Shown in pieces: positions 51,350 to 60,999 of a stretch of 64,000 nucleotides of DNA. The notes under the pieces are model-generated. The model saw only the letters and a list, made by a program, of their open reading frames with translations. It had not been told where the DNA came from and searched no databases. The position numbers and the translations under genes were made by a program. Origin of the DNA: Leptospira paudalimensis (GTDB taxonomy: Bacteria; Spirochaetota; Leptospiria; Leptospirales; Leptospiraceae); NCBI RefSeq assembly GCF_026151345.1, contig NZ_JAMQPR010000001.1:1160231-1224230 (forward strand). The letters run 5' to 3'. Each line of letters opens with the position of its first letter. Position 1 is the stretch's first letter.

Positions 51350-52623
51350 ACATCCGGAACAAATCCAAACCTAACTTTGATTTTCCCCATAGCGGGCGTA
51401 AGGTGGTAAGTGACAGGGCCTTGGTTTGAAGTCAAGGTTGGTTCGTTTAATTTTGTTTTTGATTTACCAATCCACACATATTCAGGGAAAAAACGGACAT
51501 ATCTGTATTCATTGGATACATCCAAATCTTCTTTGATATTTGTTTTGGTTTGGTGGATGGACCTGCCAATCCATTCACGACCTAGTTGAAACCCAGCAAC
51601 CATGGTAACAAATCCAAGTCCCATCACTTCACCTGAGCGTATTTCTGCACCTATATACACAATTCCAGCACCGAGTGCAATGACAGTCACACCAGCAAGG
51701 ATGGAACCTGTGATCTTAAGAGTCCCTTTTGTTCCTTCCTTGATTGCTGTTGCAGACATCAATTGGAAGTATTTAGAATCTTGGACGAGTTCTGCGATTT
51801 CATTGTCTCGGATGAGATGGCGTTCGTACCATCCCAATGTTCCTTTTTCTAAACTCAATTGGATGGATTTGGATTTGTCGACAAGTAGGAGAGAACTTTG
51901 TTTTCCAGAAGTTGTAAACTTCAGATTCCTTAGACCACGGATAAAATTGAGATTGGCAGAAGGATCCATTTCTGGTTCGGCACCTGGACCCCCAAACACA
52001 AAGATAAACTCACCATCCATTGGAACCATCTCGTTTGCAAACGAACGAATTGTTGAAGATTGTGGTTTCATTTGAGTCGCTCTACGAAAATCCACCATCG
52101 CTTCTTCTCTGGCACCAGTTGAAAGCCATAGAGTTGCAAGTAATAACCGTAAGGTGGGGTCATCAAACTGGCCTTCTGCGCTCCATTCTCCACTTAACAA
52201 ATTACCAGCATACCTTGCTTGGATTTTTGCTTTTTCATATTGTTCCACTCGTGAATAGTAGAGTCCTAGTAAGATGTGTAAGTAGATGATTTCTGCTTCT
52301 GATGCATAATATCCATCTTCTGATTCCATATAAAAAAATGATTTTAGAGTTCTAGAAGCACTAAATCGTAGGCGTTCTTTACTTGCTTCTGCGAGAGATT
52401 CCAAGTCTTGGAATTCTCTTCCTCCAGAAAGAAAGGAAAGATGAGCTTTTTCTAATACAGCAATAAAACCTTTTCGTTCGTTTCGAGGTAACGTTGTGAG
52501 TGCATTGTCAATCGCTGCTTTTTTGTAAGAACGAAGGGAATCTTCATAGTCTTGGCGTTTTGCAAGACTTGTACATTGGATTGTGAAAATGAGAAAAAGG
52601 AACCAAACAGGAAGAACACGCAT
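51337..52623 (-). CDS. Lipoprotein with TPR-like region
   Basis: 428 residues. Signal peptide with lipobox FTIQCTSL (cysteine about residue 17). Helical TPR-like repeats from about 60 to 190 (AKIQARYAGNLLSGEW; AREEAMVDFRRATQMKP), then a conserved EFIFVFGGPGAEPEMDPS, an uncleaved-looking glycine-rich hydrophobic stretch (ILAGVTVIALGAGIVYIG) and a beta-rich C-terminus. Probably envelope assembly or surface homeostasis, function unproven. Paired convergently with the LpoB-like gene. Confidence 0.72.
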   Translation of the reverse strand: MRVLPVWFLFLIFTIQCTSLAKRQDYEDSLRSYKKAAIDNALTTLPRNERKGFIAVLEKAHLSFLSGGREFQDLESLAEASKERLRFSASRTLKSFFYMESEDGYYASEAEIIYLHILLGLYYSRVEQYEKAKIQARYAGNLLSGEWSAEGQFDDPTLRLLLATLWLSTGAREEAMVDFRRATQMKPQSSTIRSFANEMVPMDGEFIFVFGGPGAEPEMDPSANLNFIRGLRNLKFTTSGKQSSLLLVDKSKSIQLSLEKGTLGWYERHLIRDNEIAELVQDSKYFQLMSATAIKEGTKGTLKITGSILAGVTVIALGAGIVYIGAEIRSGEVMGLGFVTMVAGFQLGREWIGRSIHQTKTNIKEDLDVSNEYRYVRFFPEYVWIGKSKTKLNEPTLTSNQGPVTYHLTPAMGKIKVRFGFVPDVQNP

Positions 52624-52655
52624 CTGGCATATCCTCCCTGTAATTTGAAACTTGT

Positions 52656-54902
52656 CTATTCGAAATAGGATTTTAATCCACTTTCAAATTCCACTTCAAG
52701 TGATTTGGTTGTCCATTCCCAATGAAAACCCTCTCCTTTGACGGAAAGGGAGTTTTTAGAACTTGATGTTCCTAAGGAATAAAATGACAAACCATTCTTT
52801 TCAAACGATTCTTTCACTTTTGCTTCATCCTTTGGTAGATAACTCACAATAAAACTAGCACCTGTTTCACCAAAACACAAAGTATCTAACCTTGGAATTT
52901 TTGTTTGTAATTCACTTAGGTTGGCTTCGATTCCTTTTTTCCCAACAATCACAATTTTTGCGAGTGCTACAAGGAGGCCACCGAGTGACAAGTCTTTGGC
53001 GGAGGTCAAAATTCCTTGTTTGCGGCATTGGATCAGGGCATCAATGGTTTGTTTTTCTTTTGCTAACGATATTTTTGGAATGGCACCTGTATCAAGGCCT
53101 TGGGACCTGTACAAATACTCAGAGGCAGAAATTGTGGGTAAAAAATCACCAACAAGTGCATACTTCACTCCTTCGTCTGTTTTGGGGTAGGTGCGTAGTC
53201 CTTTCGATACATCATCAATCACTCCCACCATACCAATGGTAGGTGTTGGAAACACAGGTCCTTCGGGGGATTCGTTGTAAAAGGAAACGTTTCCACCCGT
53301 AACAGGGAGTCCTAGGAAACGACATGCATCCCCAAGGCCTCTCACACATTCACTGAACACATAATAGTTTTCTGGGATGTAGGGATTTCCAAAGTTGAGG
53401 TTGTTTGTCACCCCATAAGGTTCGGCACCTGTTGCTGCAACGTTTCTTGCCGATTCACAAACCGCAATTTGTGCCCCTTCGTATGGGTTTAAATAGGTAT
53501 AACGTGAGTTACAGTCTGTGGCGACAGCAATCCCTTTTTTGGTTCCAGGGATTCGGACAAGACCACCGTCTTCACCAGGTTCTACTACTTTGACAAGACC
53601 CACTTCTGTGTCGTATTGTTCGTAAAGTGGCCTTCTGGAACTGATGTTTAGGGAAGATAGTAGACTATTGAGAGATTGAGGGACTGTGTCAGGTTTTAGA
53701 TCGGGGATTTTGTTTGGATCAAATTTTACCACCTCATCTAAGTAAGATGGTCTTTTTTCTTCCCTCACATACCTTGGGGCACCACCACCAAGGACAAGGG
53801 ATTCCGCTGGGATTTCCGCTTTGAGAGATCCGTTTTTACGAATGCGCAAAATTCCGTCACCAGTGACAGTTCCGATCTCAACTGCATTTAACCCCCATTT
53901 GTGGAAGATGGAAACAAGTTCTCCTTCTTTTCCCACTTCTGGGATCACAAGCATACGTTCTTGGGATTCGGATAACATGATTTCATAGGCATTCATGTCC
54001 CCTTCGCGGAGTGGGACTTTGTCTAAATCCACATCCATTCCCGTTTTTCCTTTGGCACTCATTTCAGACGTGGCACAAGAGATTCCTGCTGCACCCATAT
54101 CTTGGATTCCGACAAGGAGTTTCTTTTGTATGGCTTCGAGGGATGCTTCCATCAGAAGTTTTTCCATAAAGGGATCTCCCACCTGAACGGCGGAACGTTT
54201 TTCTTCTGATTCTTTGGTAAGGTCTTTGGAAGCAAAACTTGCACCATGGATCCCGTCACGACCAGTCGTCGCACCAACAATGTACACTTTGTTTCCCACT
54301 TGGCCTTTGGTAGAAGCAGAAGCCATTTCATCGTGTTTGGCGATTCCCACAGTCATTGCATTCACAAGTGGATTTTTAGTAAAGGTAGGGTGGATAAAAA
54401 GTTCACCACCACCCACAGCGATTCCGAGAGAGTTCCCATAATCACCAATCCCTTTGACCGCACGAGTGAGTAAGTATTTATTGCGAGGTTCTTTTGGATC
54501 ACCAAACCGAAGTGAGTTGAGGGAAGTGATGGGGCGTGCACCCATCGTAAAAATATCACGCATGATCCCACCAACGCCAGTTGCGGCACCTTGGTAAGGT
54601 TCCACAGCCGTTGGATGGTTGTGACTTTCAATTTTAAATACAACCGCAAGGCCATCCCCAATGTCCATGGCTCCAGCGTTTTCTTCTCCAGCTTGTGCTA
54701 GGAGTTTGTCAGATTTTGTAGGAAGGGTTTTTAGTTTTAAGATTGAATTTTTATAAGAGCAGTGTTCCGACCACATGGCAGAAAAAATTCCGAGTTCTGT
54801 TGAATTGGGAATCCTTCCTAAGATTTTTTGAATTTCAACAAATTCAGTTTCGGTAAGTCCGTGTTCTTTTGCTTCTTCCAGACTGACTTTCTCTTTTTCC
54901 AT
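52656..54902 (-). CDS. purL: Phosphoribosylformylglycinamidine synthase, subunit II
   Basis: 748 residues, the usual length for the small PurL that works with PurQ and PurS. It converts FGAR, glutamine-derived ammonia and ATP to FGAM in purine biosynthesis. Diagnostic segments: SAMWSEHCSYKNS, VFKIESHNHPTAVEPYQGAATG, GIMRDIFTMGARPI, LGIAVGGGELF, QDMGAAGISCATSEM and LPVTGGNVSFYNE. Two tandem AIRS-like halves. Followed upstream by the flavin reductase gene with a 9-base gap, so both may be in one transcript. Confidence 0.97.
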   Translation of the reverse strand: MEKEKVSLEEAKEHGLTETEFVEIQKILGRIPNSTELGIFSAMWSEHCSYKNSILKLKTLPTKSDKLLAQAGEENAGAMDIGDGLAVVFKIESHNHPTAVEPYQGAATGVGGIMRDIFTMGARPITSLNSLRFGDPKEPRNKYLLTRAVKGIGDYGNSLGIAVGGGELFIHPTFTKNPLVNAMTVGIAKHDEMASASTKGQVGNKVYIVGATTGRDGIHGASFASKDLTKESEEKRSAVQVGDPFMEKLLMEASLEAIQKKLLVGIQDMGAAGISCATSEMSAKGKTGMDVDLDKVPLREGDMNAYEIMLSESQERMLVIPEVGKEGELVSIFHKWGLNAVEIGTVTGDGILRIRKNGSLKAEIPAESLVLGGGAPRYVREEKRPSYLDEVVKFDPNKIPDLKPDTVPQSLNSLLSSLNISSRRPLYEQYDTEVGLVKVVEPGEDGGLVRIPGTKKGIAVATDCNSRYTYLNPYEGAQIAVCESARNVAATGAEPYGVTNNLNFGNPYIPENYYVFSECVRGLGDACRFLGLPVTGGNVSFYNESPEGPVFPTPTIGMVGVIDDVSKGLRTYPKTDEGVKYALVGDFLPTISASEYLYRSQGLDTGAIPKISLAKEKQTIDALIQCRKQGILTSAKDLSLGGLLVALAKIVIVGKKGIEANLSELQTKIPRLDTLCFGETGASFIVSYLPKDEAKVKESFEKNGLSFYSLGTSSSKNSLSVKGEGFHWEWTTKSLEVEFESGLKSYFE

Positions 54903-54911
54903 GGTATATCC

Positions 54912-55391
54912 TTAAATGAGTTCTCTATAATTGCGATTGAAATAGAGAAGGGGTGAACCTTCCTTTGTGGCCACAGCTTCCACAAGTCCGAGGAAAATCC
55001 AATGATCACCTGCATCGATGATTTGGTGCACCAGGCAATCCAAAGAAGCTAATGCACCCTCTAAGATGGGAGCTCCGGTGGAAAGAGTTCCTGGGTTTAG
55101 GCCTTCCAAAACAACCGCTTTGTCCAGAGAACCAGAAGCAAAATCAGCGGAAATTTGTTTTTGTTCGGCAGAAAGAATATTCACAGCAAAGTTTCCAGCC
55201 GTTTCGATGGCTTCTTTTGCCTTGGAATGTTTTGCCAGACAAAATAAAACTAACGGTGGTTCTAAGGAAACAGAAGAAAAACTAGAAACAGTCACTCCTC
55301 CTTTTATGGTCTTTGATGCATAGGTAATGACGGATACACCCGACGCCCAATGGGAGAGAGAAGATTTAAATTGGTCTGTTGCTACTGGCAT
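54912..55391 (-). CDS. Flavin reductase-like domain protein
   Basis: 159 residues, CGGAG ribosome site before the ATG at 55391. FKSSLSHWASGVSVITYASK, TVSSFSSVSLEPPLVLFCL, FAVNILSAEQKQISADFA and LDCLVHQIIDAGDHWIFLGLVEA follow the FMN-binding flavin reductase domain (PF01613). It may supply reduced flavin to a monooxygenase; partner not visible here. Confidence 0.9.
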   Translation of the reverse strand: MPVATDQFKSSLSHWASGVSVITYASKTIKGGVTVSSFSSVSLEPPLVLFCLAKHSKAKEAIETAGNFAVNILSAEQKQISADFASGSLDKAVVLEGLNPGTLSTGAPILEGALASLDCLVHQIIDAGDHWIFLGLVEAVATKEGSPLLYFNRNYRELI

Positions 55392-55497
55392 AATGGCTCC
55401 GTATTGACAAATATCAATTTCTGGAAGGATTCTAAAATCGAAATTCCAATTGACCCCACACTATTTTTGAGAGTCTCATTAGGGAAAGGGATTTCCT

Positions 55498-55872
55498 ATG
55501 AAAGCACTGACAAAACACAGAGAATTGATTTTACAAGACTTGAAAGAAAGACACGACCATCCAACTGCAAAAATGGTATTTGAGTCGGTCAGGGACAAAG
55601 CAGATAAAATCAGTTTTGCCACTGTTTACAATTCTCTCGAGTATTTAGTAGGCCACAAACTCGTGAACAAACTCAATATTGAATCGGAATCCGTTCGTTA
55701 TGATGCCTTCCTTGACGACCATTCGCATTTGATTTGCCATTCTTGTGGGACCATCCTTGACGTTCCTGCACTCAAACTGGACGAAAGCACAGACTGGAAA
55801 GCGATGGGATTTGTGGCAGACCACATTGACATTGTGGTTTCTGGCACTTGTTCTTCTTGTAAGTCCCACTAA
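55498..55872 (+). CDS. Fur/PerR-family regulator
   Basis: 124 residues. LTKHRELILQDLKERHDHPTA with the winged helix ISFATVYNSLEYLVGHKLV; dimerisation domain with HSHLICHSCGTILDVPAL and a second zinc pair GTCSSCKS. The two CxxC pairs are the structural zinc site of Fur and PerR. PerR-type (peroxide-sensing) is favoured by its small size but is not certain. Divergent from the flavin reductase gene with about 106 bases between. Confidence 0.88.
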   Translation: MKALTKHRELILQDLKERHDHPTAKMVFESVRDKADKISFATVYNSLEYLVGHKLVNKLNIESESVRYDAFLDDHSHLICHSCGTILDVPALKLDESTDWKAMGFVADHIDIVVSGTCSSCKSH

Positions 55873-55915
55873 AATGTAATAGAAAGGGAGGTTTCCCCTC
55901 CCAAGCTTGCCCAAT

Positions 55916-57736
55916 ATGGGCATCATCCATTCCCTTTCTCCCGACCTCATCAACCAAATTGCAGCGGGAGAAGTCATTGAATCCACACATTCCATCTTAA
56001 AAGAACTCATAGAAAATTCCATCGATGCAGGTGCTTCCAAAATTGAAATCGCAACGGAAAGTGCTGGCCTTGGCCGTATCCTTGTTTCCGACGATGGACA
56101 TGGGATCACAAAAGAGGATCTACCTCTTGCCATCAAACGGTATGCCACAAGTAAAATCCAAAACTTCCATGACTTAGAACACCTCTTTACCTTTGGGTTT
56201 CGGGGGGAAGCACTTGCTTCCATCGCTTCCGTGGCAAGGCTTGTGATTGAGTCTGGAACGGAGGGAAACCGCACTGCAAACCGTGTGGTGGTTGAAGAGG
56301 GGAAAATTGTTTCCGAAGAAGAGATCCCGTTTTTCCAAGGGACAAAAATTGAGATCAAAGATTTATTCTATAATACGCCCGTTAGGCGGAAATTTTTAAA
56401 AACCGAATCAGGGGAAGAGAAAAAAAATAGAACGAGAGTACAGACCATGGCACTCGGAGAACCGAACATCAGCTTTCGGTACGTACAAAATGGAAAGGAA
56501 GTATTTTTTGTCCAAAAAGAAGAACCACTGGAGCGAGTGCTTTCCATTTATGGTGAAAATCTCCGTGATCATCTTTTACCAGTAAATACAAGTCGGAATG
56601 GGATGACCTTACGAGGATATATCTCCCATCCAGATTTTTATAAATCTTCAAGGACGGGTCAGTTCTTTTTTGTGAACAACCGTTCCGTGGAACTCAAATT
56701 TTCAGCACAAATTCTCAAACGTTGTTATGGAGAGTTATTACCTAGTGGTGCCTTTCCCTATGCATTTTTGTTTTTTGACCTCCCTCGTGAATTTGTGGAT
56801 GTGAACGTCCACCCCCAAAAAAAAGAAGTTCGGTTTTTATCAGAAGAAACCATCACAGGGATCCTTTACCAAGGCATCACGGAAGTTTTACGCACATCCA
56901 CTCCTGTGGAATTTTTAGAAATGCGCCGAAGGTTATCGATGCCCATTCCATATGATAACAATAGGAATGAATCTTCGTTTGGTGAAGGAGGATTGGGATT
57001 TGGATTGGGCAGTGGGTCCTCATCCCACTTTGGGAATCAAACCGAAGGAAGTCCACTCCTTGGACCGAGTTCCATCGAAGGAAGGTCTGGATTTTCGCTA
57101 GAAGGAATAGGGGCTGGTACAAACTTACATTTATTAGGTGAAAATTTATCCAAACACCATTTGTTTGTTCCCAAAAAACACTTCGGTGTGATTTTTGAAA
57201 CCTTTATCCTAGCCGAAGCGGAAGATGGTCTCTACATCATTGACCAACACACGGCCCACGAACGGATCCGTTATGAGGAAGTATTACGGGATCTCAAATC
57301 GAAAGCCTATAAATCCCAAAGCCTACTCACTCCCATTCGTCTCGAGCTCACAAAAGAAGAAGCCGAAGAGATGATCGCAGAAAAACAAAGGTTTAGTGAA
57401 CTTGGGATCACCCTCGAACCTTTTTCGGGAGGTACAATCCTCATCCGAGAGGTTCCTTCTTATATTGATCCCGGGAAAGAAACGGAAACTATCCTCGACC
57501 TTTGGGAGCGGTTCAAGTCCAAAGACCCAGAAGAAAGAGAGTTGTATGACGAAATGGCAAAATGTGTCGCGTGTCGCTCTGCCATCAAAAAAGGGGACCA
57601 AGTCTCAGACCCCATCATTGGGGAACTCTTACAAAGGCTTTCGTACTGCGAAAATCCTTCCCTATGCCCTCACGGTCGGCCAACACTCATCAAACTGACA
57701 CGAAAAGACCTAGAGACCATGTTCCATAGGATCTAA
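55916..57736 (+). CDS. mutL: DNA mismatch repair protein MutL
   Basis: 606 residues from the ATG at 55916; a TTG three codons earlier is possible. GHKL ATPase motifs: [54 protein letters not shown] and [13 protein letters not shown]. The C-terminal endonuclease metal motif [13 protein letters not shown] (a DQHAx2Ex4E site) is present, as are the conserved ACRSAIK and [10 protein letters not shown], so this MutL should nick DNA. A Gly/Ser-rich linker joins the domains. Confidence 0.96.
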   Translation: MGIIHSLSPDLINQIAAGEVIESTHSILKELIENSIDAGASKIEIATESAGLGRILVSDDGHGITKEDLPLAIKRYATSKIQNFHDLEHLFTFGFRGEALASIASVARLVIESGTEGNRTANRVVVEEGKIVSEEEIPFFQGTKIEIKDLFYNTPVRRKFLKTESGEEKKNRTRVQTMALGEPNISFRYVQNGKEVFFVQKEEPLERVLSIYGENLRDHLLPVNTSRNGMTLRGYISHPDFYKSSRTGQFFFVNNRSVELKFSAQILKRCYGELLPSGAFPYAFLFFDLPREFVDVNVHPQKKEVRFLSEETITGILYQGITEVLRTSTPVEFLEMRRRLSMPIPYDNNRNESSFGEGGLGFGLGSGSSSHFGNQTEGSPLLGPSSIEGRSGFSLEGIGAGTNLHLLGENLSKHHLFVPKKHFGVIFETFILAEAEDGLYIIDQHTAHERIRYEEVLRDLKSKAYKSQSLLTPIRLELTKEEAEEMIAEKQRFSELGITLEPFSGGTILIREVPSYIDPGKETETILDLWERFKSKDPEERELYDEMAKCVACRSAIKKGDQVSDPIIGELLQRLSYCENPSLCPHGRPTLIKLTRKDLETMFHRI

Positions 57737-57823
57737 ACTGCCAAACGAATCCGAAAAACATTGATTGATTTATCGCTTTCGAAATTCTAGGTTCTGATGC
57801 CAAGACCCTTAGAAGGCAAAAAC

Positions 57824-58402
57824 ATGACCCTGCGTGAGAAGGAAAAAATCCTGCTCCAAAAAATCAAAGCAGGGGATCCGACTGCCTATATGACACTTGT
57901 CTCTCCTTTCCGAGAGAGACTCTTCCGAAAAGCAGTTTCCATGGTCAAAGACGGCGATGACGCCGAAGACATTGTCCAAGACGCTCTCATTTCTGGTTAC
58001 AAATCCATCCAAAACTTCCGTGCCGAGGCAGGCGTTTACACTTGGCTCTACCGCATTGTGGTCAATAAGTCCAAAGACTTACTTGCCAAAAAGAAACGCG
58101 GGCGTGAAAAACCCATGGATGACTCAGGGGATAACCAATTTGTGGATTCCCGTGTCGGATATGAAAAAAAATTGGAACTTTCTGAAGAATCGAGTTATCT
58201 AATGAGTAAGATTGCACTCTTAGAAGATTCCTACAAACAAGTTCTCGAACTTCGTTATTTTGAAAACCTTTCTTATAACGAAATTGCCGAGATTATGGAA
58301 TGTAATGTTGGAACGGTTAAGAGTCGTCTCTTTAAGGCGAAGGAGTTTTTAAAGCACCTCATCCAGAAAGACGAAAAAGGAGAAGGTTTCTTTGAAAAAT
58401 AG
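57824..58402 (+). CDS. ECF-type sigma-70 factor
   Basis: 192 residues from the ATG at 57824, with AGAAGG seven bases upstream; an ATG at 57797 is the alternative. Region 2: DPTAYMTLVSPFRERLFRKA, DDAEDIVQDALISGYKSIQN, GVYTWLYRIVVNKSKDLL; region 4: LEDSYKQVLELRYFENLSYN, EIAEIMECNVGTVKSRLFKAKEFL. Followed at once by a membrane protein that may be its anti-sigma factor. Confidence 0.93.
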   Translation: MTLREKEKILLQKIKAGDPTAYMTLVSPFRERLFRKAVSMVKDGDDAEDIVQDALISGYKSIQNFRAEAGVYTWLYRIVVNKSKDLLAKKKRGREKPMDDSGDNQFVDSRVGYEKKLELSEESSYLMSKIALLEDSYKQVLELRYFENLSYNEIAEIMECNVGTVKSRLFKAKEFLKHLIQKDEKGEGFFEK

Positions 58403-58406
58403 GTTT

Positions 58407-58961
58407 ATGAATTTAAAAGATTGGTTTCGTGCTCAATACCCAGGTCTTTTCCCAGAAGACACGGATTCAGTGGTTTTAGAGAATAAAATTTGTTCTCTGT
58501 TCCAACACATCAAGGAAAAGGAAGATACCATCCTGCCTCGAATGTCAAATGACTTTGATGTCAGATTGCTGAACCTCCTAGAATCAGTTTCCATTGATCG
58601 TCCCACAGAAAAAACCTCCTTCTCCTTCCGGGATCTCATTGAAAACCGCACAGTTCAGTATTCCTTTTCAGCTGTGATGGCTGTGAGTTTGGTATTTGTT
58701 CTCTTAAACCGTTCCCAATCGGAAACTACCTTCACAAAAAATGATTCTGCTGGAGTTGTGATTGAACAAAACAATTACCAATATGAACCTACAAGCATTG
58801 ATTTAAGTGAACCTTACCAAAAACGAGTGTTACTCGATCATTTACGTTCGGCACCAGGTTCCGTCTATGGACTTCGCGAACTCGAACTTTACTACGAAAA
58901 AACAGGTAGGGATGCTGCAGCTGAAGAGCTCCATCTCCTCATTGAATCCGTAGAAAAATAA
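58407..58961 (+). CDS. Single-pass membrane protein, probable anti-sigma factor
   Basis: 184 residues from the ATG at 58407; a TTG at 58392 that overlaps the sigma gene is also credible. A cytoplasmic-sized N-terminal domain (about 85 residues) precedes one membrane segment (YSFSAVMAVSLVFVLLN) and a periplasmic tail. The ordering fits an anti-sigma factor for the ECF gene, but the zinc-finger H-x3-C-x2-C motif of the ZAS family is not seen. Confidence 0.6.
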   Translation: MNLKDWFRAQYPGLFPEDTDSVVLENKICSLFQHIKEKEDTILPRMSNDFDVRLLNLLESVSIDRPTEKTSFSFRDLIENRTVQYSFSAVMAVSLVFVLLNRSQSETTFTKNDSAGVVIEQNNYQYEPTSIDLSEPYQKRVLLDHLRSAPGSVYGLRELELYYEKTGRDAAAEELHLLIESVEK

Positions 58962-58975
58962 TTTAGAAACTAAAA

Positions 58976-59848
58976 TTAAACTAAGTTTTTAGCAAACAAA
59001 ACGGCATCCCGTGAACGGATGTCGTCAGCAGTTTTGAGGATGGCAAGGGCAAATTGTTCAATCCTTGCTTCCAATCGAAAACTCCCCCCACTCCTTTCTT
59101 TACTCTCTGTTAGGCGTTTTAATTCACTAAACCAAATCTGAATGGTACCTTCATCTTTTTTGCCACCGGTGACAAAGAGTCCTTCTCTCCATGCAAGTAC
59201 AGGCACGAGTTCTTTCATATCTTCTTCTTTTTGGCTAAAGGAATTTGCTTTTTCGATGAGTTGGAGTAAAGGTGGCCAGCGTACAATGGTATAGGGAAAG
59301 AGTTGTGGGTCATTTAAAAAGGCAATGCGGTAATTATCGATACCTTCTTTTTCTTTTCCAGTCATCACCTGGGATTCTGCTAGATAATACAAAAGGACAG
59401 GTGATTGTTTATTCCCACCATATAAAAGTACTTCAATGGCCATCGAATAGTCTTGGATTTTGATGAGACTTCGGGCGAGGTCACCTAGCAACTCTTTGTC
59501 GAGAGCATTTGATCCTTCCCATTGGTAAGCAAGTTTGAGATGGTCTCTTGCTTCTTTTAAGATACAATCTTGTGTGACAATAAAACTGTCTGTGTTTTGA
59601 AACCCACGTTTTCGCACTTCCGTTTCAAAATCAGAAAAAAGTTGGAGGAGTAATTTTCCCCGTTCCTTTCCTTCCCTTGTTTTTAAAATGAGATCGAGTC
59701 TGTGGTCCCAAAAACTTGCGATATAAAATCCACTGATGGTGGCAATGTCCTCGGGATCACGATCCAGAAGTACAGAAAAGATAGATTTAGCAGTTTGAAA
59801 CTCACCATTTCCAAGATAGGTAAGTGCTTCTTCCGACTTCTGGATCAT
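58976..59848 (-). CDS. TPR-like hypothetical protein
   Basis: 290 residues, soluble. Helical repeats: EALTYLGNGEFQTAKSIFSV, LLDRDPEDIATISGFYIASF, later LIKIQDYSMAIEVLLYGGN and LAESQVMTGKEKEGIDNYRI. TPR-type scaffold; no partner recognised. Convergent with the anti-sigma gene and 6 bases downstream of the hibernation factor gene on the same strand. Confidence 0.7.
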   Translation of the reverse strand: MIQKSEEALTYLGNGEFQTAKSIFSVLLDRDPEDIATISGFYIASFWDHRLDLILKTREGKERGKLLLQLFSDFETEVRKRGFQNTDSFIVTQDCILKEARDHLKLAYQWEGSNALDKELLGDLARSLIKIQDYSMAIEVLLYGGNKQSPVLLYYLAESQVMTGKEKEGIDNYRIAFLNDPQLFPYTIVRWPPLLQLIEKANSFSQKEEDMKELVPVLAWREGLFVTGGKKDEGTIQIWFSELKRLTESKERSGGSFRLEARIEQFALAILKTADDIRSRDAVLFAKNLV

Positions 59849-59854
59849 TAGAGA

Positions 59855-60142
59855 TTAGTGTTGGCTTTTTTTGTCGTGGTGTTTGCTTGTTTGGGAGATG
59901 ATTTTGTCTTCTAAACCATCGATACACACGTAAATGTCTTTGTCTTGGTTGTGTGCGTTAAAATTATTTCCATCAGCGTGTAACTTGAGGTTAGCGTTGA
60001 TTTCTCCATGGATGGCTTCAAAGGAAACTTCACAAGATACAACTTTTTGTACGAATTTTGTCACTCGTTCTAGTTTTTCATCTGCGTATTTTTCAGCAGC
60101 TTCGGATCGGTCTAAATGTTTCCAAGTATAATTGATTTTCAT
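59855..60142 (-). CDS. hpf: Ribosome hibernation-promoting factor (short HPF)
   Basis: 95 residues from the ATG at 60142; the upstream open frame is spurious. KINYTWKHLDRSEAAEKYAD, KLERVTKFVQKVVSCEVSFEA, EINANLKLHADGNNFNAHNQ, DIYVCIDGLEDKIISQTSKH follows the HPF/YfiA fold. It binds the ribosome decoding region in stationary phase. The short C-terminal tail means the short rather than long form. Confidence 0.9.
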   Translation of the reverse strand: MKINYTWKHLDRSEAAEKYADEKLERVTKFVQKVVSCEVSFEAIHGEINANLKLHADGNNFNAHNQDKDIYVCIDGLEDKIISQTSKHHDKKSQH

Positions 60143-60246
60143 AGTTTGTCCCAATTTGGTATGGAATGATTGTATTTTGGAAAAAAAGCTAACGTCAAAT
60201 AAAAAAGAATTGAAGGTGGGTGTTTCGAGGCATACTCCTTGTATGC

Positions 60247-60999
60247 ATGGCAGAGGAAGAAAAGAAAGAGAAAGCCGCCAAAAAAAAAGTGGCCAAAAAA
60301 AAATCAGCATCTCCTGCAAAACCTAAGGCAAAAGATGAATCCAAGGTACTTTCTAAAAAAGAACTCGTAAAACCACCGAGTGAAACTCGATCTTTGCCAC
60401 CAAACAAACTTCCTAAAATTTACAATGATTCCAAATATACAAAACATCCCAGTTACCCAACTGAAGATTTAATTAAGGTACTAGTTCGGTCGCCGAAAGA
60501 AGCGTTTGTCTTTTGGAAATTTTCAGAAAACACCTTAGAACGAATGACCAAAGAATTGGAAGTGCAAACTACCGATGTTCTAAAGTTTCGTTTGAAAGTA
60601 GAATACCAAAATGTTTTTGGGAGTGACCGTGTGGAATGGTACGACCTTCCTCCCTTTACAGAATCGTATTATCTCAAGTTTATGTTTCCTGTGAAAATGA
60701 TTCAATGCACCATTTTTGTTTCTTATTTAGAAAAGGAAATTCCGTCCTTACATTCTACTGGGAAAGACTTACCACTGGGTACTGAGTCTTTTCGATTGGA
60801 CAAAGAATGGATCCACCCTGAATGGATTAGCGCAGGACTTGTCACCCAAAGCCCGAGTGGTGAATTTTACTTTCGAGAAACAAACGCAAGTGGATATTAT
60901 GTAAACCCAAGAAACAAACAGGCAAACCAAGATTCTTTGCCAAATGAAAATTTTCCTTTTGCCAATGGGTCGGGTTCTGGAAAGGGAATTCTTGGATGA
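60247..60999 (+). CDS. DUF4912 protein linked to branching enzyme
   Basis: 250 residues from the ATG at 60247. A very basic lysine/alanine-rich N-terminus (KKEKAAKKKVAKKKSASPAK) precedes a DUF4912 domain: EDLIKVLVRSPKEAFVFWKF, VEWYDLPPFTESYYLKF and HPEWISAGLVTQSPSGEFYF. Stop overlaps the start of the GH57 gene (ATGA), implying co-translation. DUF4912 genes commonly neighbour glycogen-branching genes. Confidence 0.85.
   Translation: MAEEEKKEKAAKKKVAKKKSASPAKPKAKDESKVLSKKELVKPPSETRSLPPNKLPKIYNDSKYTKHPSYPTEDLIKVLVRSPKEAFVFWKFSENTLERMTKELEVQTTDVLKFRLKVEYQNVFGSDRVEWYDLPPFTESYYLKFMFPVKMIQCTIFVSYLEKEIPSLHSTGKDLPLGTESFRLDKEWIHPEWISAGLVTQSPSGEFYFRETNASGYYVNPRNKQANQDSLPNENFPFANGSGSGKGILG

Noticed and set aside
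59855..60319. Longer hibernation-factor frame
   Set aside because: Residues before the ATG at 60142 do not belong to the HPF fold and overlap the start of the DUF4912 gene.
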